NCBI GenBank assembly: GCA_905209455.1
Contig: CAJLTA010000026.1
Location: 1-28,332 of the forward strand
Origin: an uncultured Collinsella sp.
GTDB taxonomy: Bacteria; Actinomycetota; Coriobacteriia; Coriobacteriales; Coriobacteriaceae
Length of the DNA stretch: 28,332 bases
Reading direction: 5' to 3'
Part shown: positions 24,685 through 28,332 of the stretch, piece after piece
Numbering within the stretch: the stretch's first letter is position 1
How the letters are laid out: each line of letters opens with the position of its first letter
The notes under the pieces: model-generated
The model's input: the letters and a program-made list of their open reading frames with translations, nothing else
The model's database searches: none
Told to the model about the DNA's origin: nothing
Program-made: the position numbers and the translations under genes

Positions 24685-26791
24685 CGATGAGGAGAAAGAC
24701 CAGGTACGCGCTGCGTCCGATTTGGTTGCCATCGTGCAGGAAACGGTTGAGCTCAAGCCCCGCGGCCATGAGTTTTGGGGTTGCTGTCCCTTCCATGGCG
24801 AAAAGACCCCGTCGTTTCACATTATCCCCGCCACGCAGGTGTGGCACTGCTTTGGCTGTGGCGAGGGCGGCGACGTCTTCACCTACATCATGAAGCGCGA
24901 GAACCTGAGCTTTCCCGAGTCGATTCGCTACCTGGCCGACCGTGCCGGCATTGAGCTGCACGATACCGGCGCTTATCGCGAGCGCGGCACCAAGCGCGCC
25001 CGCATCTACGATCTGTGCGCCGAGACCGCCCAGTTCTACCACACCATGCTCATGCGCGGTAAGGACAGCCGTCCGCGCGAGTACTTTGCCAGCCGCGGTA
25101 TGGGCGGCGATGTCTGCCGCCGCTACTGCCTGGGCTTTGCGCCGGGTCGCAACGCGCTGGTGTCGCATCTGTCGCAGGCTGGTTTTACCCCGCAGGAGAT
25201 GATCGACGCCAACGTGGCCGTGAGCCGTGGGCGCGGGCAGCTTGCCGACCGTTTTTACGACCGCGTGATGTTTCCCATTTTTGACGAACAGGGTCATAAC
25301 ATCGCCTTTGGCGGGCGTATTATGGGCGACGGCCAGCCTAAGTACCTCAACACCGCCGAGACGAGCGTGTTCCATAAAAAGCGAAACCTCTACGGCTTTA
25401 ACTGGGCCAAGGAGTTTATCGTCGCGCAGGATACCGCCATCGTGGTAGAGGGATATACCGATTGCATTGCCTGCTGGGAGGCGGGGATTAAAAACGTCGT
25501 CGCCACGCTGGGCACGGCGCTAACGGAACATCATGTAAAGACGCTCACCCGTTTTGCCAAGCGCATTGTATATATGTTCGATGGCGACGCCGCCGGTCAA
25601 AAGGCCGCGCGCCGCGCGATTCAGTTTATCGAGCAGGATTCGATGGACCTGCGCTGCGTGGTGCTTCCCGACGGCAACGACCCCATGGAGTTCATCACCG
25701 CGCATGGTGGCGAGGCGTTGCAGGCGCGTATCGACGCCGCCGAGCCCCTCATGGACTTTGTGTACCGCTCACTGCAGGAGTCGAGCGACATTTCCACGCC
25801 GGGCGGTCGTGCCAAGGCGCTCGAGGATGCGCTGACGCTCATCTATCCGCTGCGCAATAGCTACATGATCGATACGTACTTTATCCAGATTGCCGACCTG
25901 CTGGGGTTGGACTTGGAGACGGTGCGCTCGAGCTCGGGCCGTGTGTTTCGCGATGTTGCCAAGCGCGAGGACGCCGAGCGTCGTCGCGAGCAGAACTACG
26001 AGCGCCAGCGGGCGCAGGCCGAGCGTGCAGGCAGCGCGGGCGGTCGGGCGTCTGGTTCGCAGGGGGCGCCTCGCGGCGCTTGGGCGTCGGGGGCGACGCC
26101 GCCGGTGTCCGCACCGGTCGAGGAAGAACCGTACGACTATGTGCCGCTCGAGGCCTACGGGGCCGCGCCGGTCGAGGCTGTCGACGATATGCCGCCGATT
26201 GATGTGCCGGTTGGTATGGATGGCGCGGCACCGGTCGCCGATATAATGGGCGCGCCCGCGTCGCCGACGATGCCGATCGTGCTGACCGACCTAGAGCGAA
26301 AGTCTTTGGCGGGGGAGCGCGAGCTGCTGACGATGCTCACGAGCTACCCCGACCTGTTCCGCACGTATGCCGATCGCATCTGCTCGATCGAGTGGGTGGA
26401 TCCGCGTCACGAGTCCATCGCGTGGGCCGTGCTCGCGACGCCGCCGGGCACCGACCCCACGGCGTGCATGGATGCGGCGCGCGCCGTGTGTCCCGAGGCG
26501 GCGTCGCTTGTTAGTGCCGGGCGCATTTCGTCGACGAGTAAGCACCCCACCGAGACGAACATCGTGTTTATGCTCGACACCCTCGAGCTCTACACCATCA
26601 AGCGCCGCATGCGCGCCGCACAGGCCAAGCTTCGCCAGGACCGGTCGCTCGACGATGAGGCACGCCGTGTGCTGACGATGCAGGCGATGCAAGATTCTCA
26701 GCGCCAGCGTGAGCTCCAAAAGTCGATCGGCGGCGTGGCGGATCCGTTCCGTTTGATCGGTTTGGAGACTGCGGGCGCCAAGCAGGCCTAG
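24677..26791 (+). CDS. dnaG: DNA primase
   Basis: This 704-residue primase makes RNA primers for replication. The CHC2 zinc ribbon has C37, H40, C58 and C61 (CPFHGEKTPSF, HCFGCGEGGD). The RNA polymerase core and Toprim fold follow, with Glu258 in VVEGYTD and Asp302/Asp304 in FDGDAAG as metal ligands. A Gly/Ala/Pro/Arg-rich, low-complexity linker at about residues 430-540 leads to the C-terminal helicase-binding domain. Translation starts at GTG 24677, within ribF, with AGGGGGTGAG just upstream. Placement directly behind ribF is unusual; dnaG more often follows rpsU. Confidence 0.97.
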   Translation: MISDEEKDQVRAASDLVAIVQETVELKPRGHEFWGCCPFHGEKTPSFHIIPATQVWHCFGCGEGGDVFTYIMKRENLSFPESIRYLADRAGIELHDTGAYRERGTKRARIYDLCAETAQFYHTMLMRGKDSRPREYFASRGMGGDVCRRYCLGFAPGRNALVSHLSQAGFTPQEMIDANVAVSRGRGQLADRFYDRVMFPIFDEQGHNIAFGGRIMGDGQPKYLNTAETSVFHKKRNLYGFNWAKEFIVAQDTAIVVEGYTDCIACWEAGIKNVVATLGTALTEHHVKTLTRFAKRIVYMFDGDAAGQKAARRAIQFIEQDSMDLRCVVLPDGNDPMEFITAHGGEALQARIDAAEPLMDFVYRSLQESSDISTPGGRAKALEDALTLIYPLRNSYMIDTYFIQIADLLGLDLETVRSSSGRVFRDVAKREDAERRREQNYERQRAQAERAGSAGGRASGSQGAPRGAWASGATPPVSAPVEEEPYDYVPLEAYGAAPVEAVDDMPPIDVPVGMDGAAPVADIMGAPASPTMPIVLTDLERKSLAGERELLTMLTSYPDLFRTYADRICSIEWVDPRHESIAWAVLATPPGTDPTACMDAARAVCPEAASLVSAGRISSTSKHPTETNIVFMLDTLELYTIKRRMRAAQAKLRQDRSLDDEARRVLTMQAMQDSQRQRELQKSIGGVADPFRLIGLETAGAKQA

Positions 26792-26860
26792 ATGTTGTGG
26801 TCAACCAGCGTATTTGCGCCTATATCCAGTCTGAATTTTGGGTATAGACGTGTAGGTGTG

Positions 26861-26869
26861 TGCTAAAGT
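26861..26869 (+). promoter_or_regulatory. Candidate extended -10 promoter for rpoD
   Basis: TGCTAAAGT is an extended -10 (TGn plus TAAAGT) with no clear -35. Initiation near 26876 would give a leader of about 26 bases. There is no terminator between dnaG and rpoD, so rpoD probably also receives read-through. Confidence 0.5.
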
Positions 26870-26901
26870 AATGAGTCCTGTGGACTATGAAGGGAGAATC
26901 T

Positions 26902-28248
26902 GTGCCAAATAAGAGTGAGAGCACGGGTACTGGGCTGGAATCCTACGTTGCAAAGCTCATGGGCAACGGCTCAAACAGGACTTCGGTAACCGAGGACGAG
27001 ATTCAGGTCGCCCTGAAGGATATCGATGTATCTGACGAGCAACTCAACGCGGTGTATTCCGCGCTGCGCAACAGCGGCATCCAGATTATCTCCGCGAGCG
27101 GAAACGACGACGCTCCCATGGGCGTCGAAGATGACGATAACGATAGCGATACCGATGATTTCGATGACGACGAGCACGATTCCGGTTCACTCGACGATCA
27201 CGAGCTTAAGATGGCCCGTCAGGCCGACGCCGAGATGGGTTCTTCCAAGAGCAAGAAGAAGCGCACCGTGCGTACGTCCCGTTCGCGCTCGCGCGTGCGC
27301 GGCATCGATGCCTCCACGGTGATGCTGACCGGTGACCCGGTTCGTATGTACCTTAAGGAGATCGGTAAGGTCGACCTGCTGACCGCCTCCGAAGAGGTCG
27401 ATCTGGCCATGAAGATCGAGGCCGGTCTCGATGCCACCGAGAAGCTCGAGGCCGCCGAGGCGGGCGAGATCGAGCTTACCCGCGCCGAGATACGTCGCCT
27501 GACCCGTATCGAGAACGTGGGTCTCGAGGCCAAGCAGGCGCTCATCAGCGCCAACCTGCGTCTGGTCGTCTCCATCGCCAAGCGCTACGTCGGTCGCGGC
27601 ATGCTGTTCTTGGACCTGATCCAGGAGGGCAACCTCGGTCTGATCCGCGCCGTCGAGAAGTTCGACTACCAGAAGGGCTTTAAGTTCTCCACGTACGCCA
27701 CGTGGTGGATCCGTCAGGCCATCACGCGCGCTATCGCCGACCAGGCCCGTACCATCCGTATTCCCGTGCACATGGTCGAGACCATCAACAAACTCGTTCG
27801 CGTGCAGCGCCAGCTTCTCCAGGACCTGGGTCGCGATCCGACCCCCGAGGAGATCGGTGCCGAGATGGACATGAGTGCCGACCGCGTCCGCGAGATCCAG
27901 AAGATTTCGCAGGAGCCCGTGTCGCTCGAGACCCCTATCGGCGAGGAAGAGGATTCCCAGCTGGGCGACTTCATCGAGGACTCCCAGGCTATCGTTCCGC
28001 CCGATGCCGCCAGCTTCTCCATGCTGCAGGAGCAGCTCACCCAGGTGCTCGACTCGCTTGCCGATCGTGAGCGCAAGGTTATCGAGCTGCGCTTTGGCCT
28101 TGTTGACGGACATCCCCGTACGCTCGAGGAAGTCGGCCGCGAGTTTGGCGTCACGCGTGAGCGCATCCGTCAGATCGAGTCCAAGACCCTGGCCAAGCTC
28201 CGTCACCCGAGCCGCAGCAGCAAGCTCAAAGACTACATCGAGTCTTAA
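26902..28248 (+). CDS. rpoD: Primary (housekeeping) sigma-70 factor
   Basis: This 448-residue protein is the group 1 sigma factor. A variable N-terminal region with an Asp-rich stretch (about residues 75-101) and a basic Ser/Lys/Arg stretch precedes region 1.2 (DPVRMYLKEIG). Region 2, residues 214-285, is essentially canonical (LISANLRLVVSIAKRYVGRG, FSTYATWWIRQAI), regions 3 and 4 follow, and region 4.2 (VTRERIRQIESKTLAKLRHP) ends near the C-terminus. GTG 26902 is preferred because AAGGGAG at 26890-26896 is ideally placed; ATG 26887 would add five residues but overlaps that site. It closes a block that begins with rimP. Its stop is followed within 31 bases by a probable IS end. Confidence 0.97.
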   Translation: MPNKSESTGTGLESYVAKLMGNGSNRTSVTEDEIQVALKDIDVSDEQLNAVYSALRNSGIQIISASGNDDAPMGVEDDDNDSDTDDFDDDEHDSGSLDDHELKMARQADAEMGSSKSKKKRTVRTSRSRSRVRGIDASTVMLTGDPVRMYLKEIGKVDLLTASEEVDLAMKIEAGLDATEKLEAAEAGEIELTRAEIRRLTRIENVGLEAKQALISANLRLVVSIAKRYVGRGMLFLDLIQEGNLGLIRAVEKFDYQKGFKFSTYATWWIRQAITRAIADQARTIRIPVHMVETINKLVRVQRQLLQDLGRDPTPEEIGAEMDMSADRVREIQKISQEPVSLETPIGEEEDSQLGDFIEDSQAIVPPDAASFSMLQEQLTQVLDSLADRERKVIELRFGLVDGHPRTLEEVGREFGVTRERIRQIESKTLAKLRHPSRSSKLKDYIES

Positions 28249-28278
28249 CCTCGCAAGCAAGAAGCGCCCTCAAGCACA

Positions 28279-28332
28279 TGAACTGCACCCCAAAACCTGG
28301 ACGGCTTAAATAAGAACTACGCCGCAAGGGAC
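28279..28332. mobile_element. Probable end of an IS3-family insertion sequence (partial)
   Basis: The sequence from 28279 begins TGAACTGCACCCC, then AAAACCTGGACG. This has the look of IS3/IS150-type terminal inverted repeats, which start with TG and contain a CCCC-AAAA-TGGAC pattern. The element would continue past the window edge, so no transposase is visible. The identification is by pattern only. Confidence 0.5.

Noticed and set aside
1..28332. tRNA, rRNA genes and CRISPR arrays
   Set aside because: I looked for T-loop motifs, rRNA-like stretches and regularly spaced repeats on both strands and saw none.

Overview
The window reads as a chromosomal segment of a high-GC member of the Coriobacteriia, most likely Collinsella or a close relative. 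This is inferred from gene content and order, base composition, a gut-type sucrose PTS, and a Clostridia/Coriobacteriia-type IMP dehydrogenase. No rRNA, tRNA or species marker is present to prove it. Coding density is high. Nearly all genes are on the + strand; two small genes (a HTH regulator and a lipoprotein) are on the minus strand.

Bases 1-5006 are the end of an envelope/exopolysaccharide operon with overlapping or nearly touching genes: the tail of a PelF-like glycosyltransferase, the PelG-like flippase, a CotH-family lipoprotein interrupted by an in-frame TAG, a VTC-domain protein and a DUF4956 membrane protein. A hairpin and a long foldback repeat separate it from a sucrose module (5185-9532): a LacI-family regulator, a sucrose PTS EIIBC and a GH32 sucrose-6-phosphate hydrolase. 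One LacI/cre-type operator lies at the regulator's own start and two lie before the PTS gene. Sucrose would be phosphorylated on entry and then cleaved to glucose-6-phosphate and fructose.

Bases 9555-12731 hold a short cystathionine gamma-synthase-like protein in which the PLP-binding lysine position is Arg, a 75-nt foldback, a ModE-type single-domain HTH protein (minus strand), and guaB. The 370 bases between guaB and leuS contain no gene but are full of structure: a second copy of the foldback repeat, a terminator-like hairpin, a candidate extended -10 promoter, and an almost perfectly paired 131-nt leader in front of leuS. A minus-strand lipoprotein of unknown function follows leuS convergently.

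Bases 16618-28248 form one long co-directional block: a promoter and short terminator-containing leader, then rimP, nusA, infB, rbfA, an NrnA-type DHH phosphoesterase, truB, ribF, dnaG and rpoD. It joins the classical nusA/infB ribosome-maturation operon to the dnaG-rpoD part of the macromolecular-synthesis operon; ribF and dnaG overlap. ylxR, rpsO and rpsU are absent, and NusA ends in an added Cys/His cluster. About 30 bases after rpoD the sequence resembles the end of an IS3-type insertion sequence, cut by the window edge.

The items most deserving follow-up are the two foldback repeats (conserved core, unrelated but self-complementary arms, one compensatory base-pair change), the lysine-less CGS-like protein, the NusA tail, the leuS and rimP leaders, and the amber codon in cotH.
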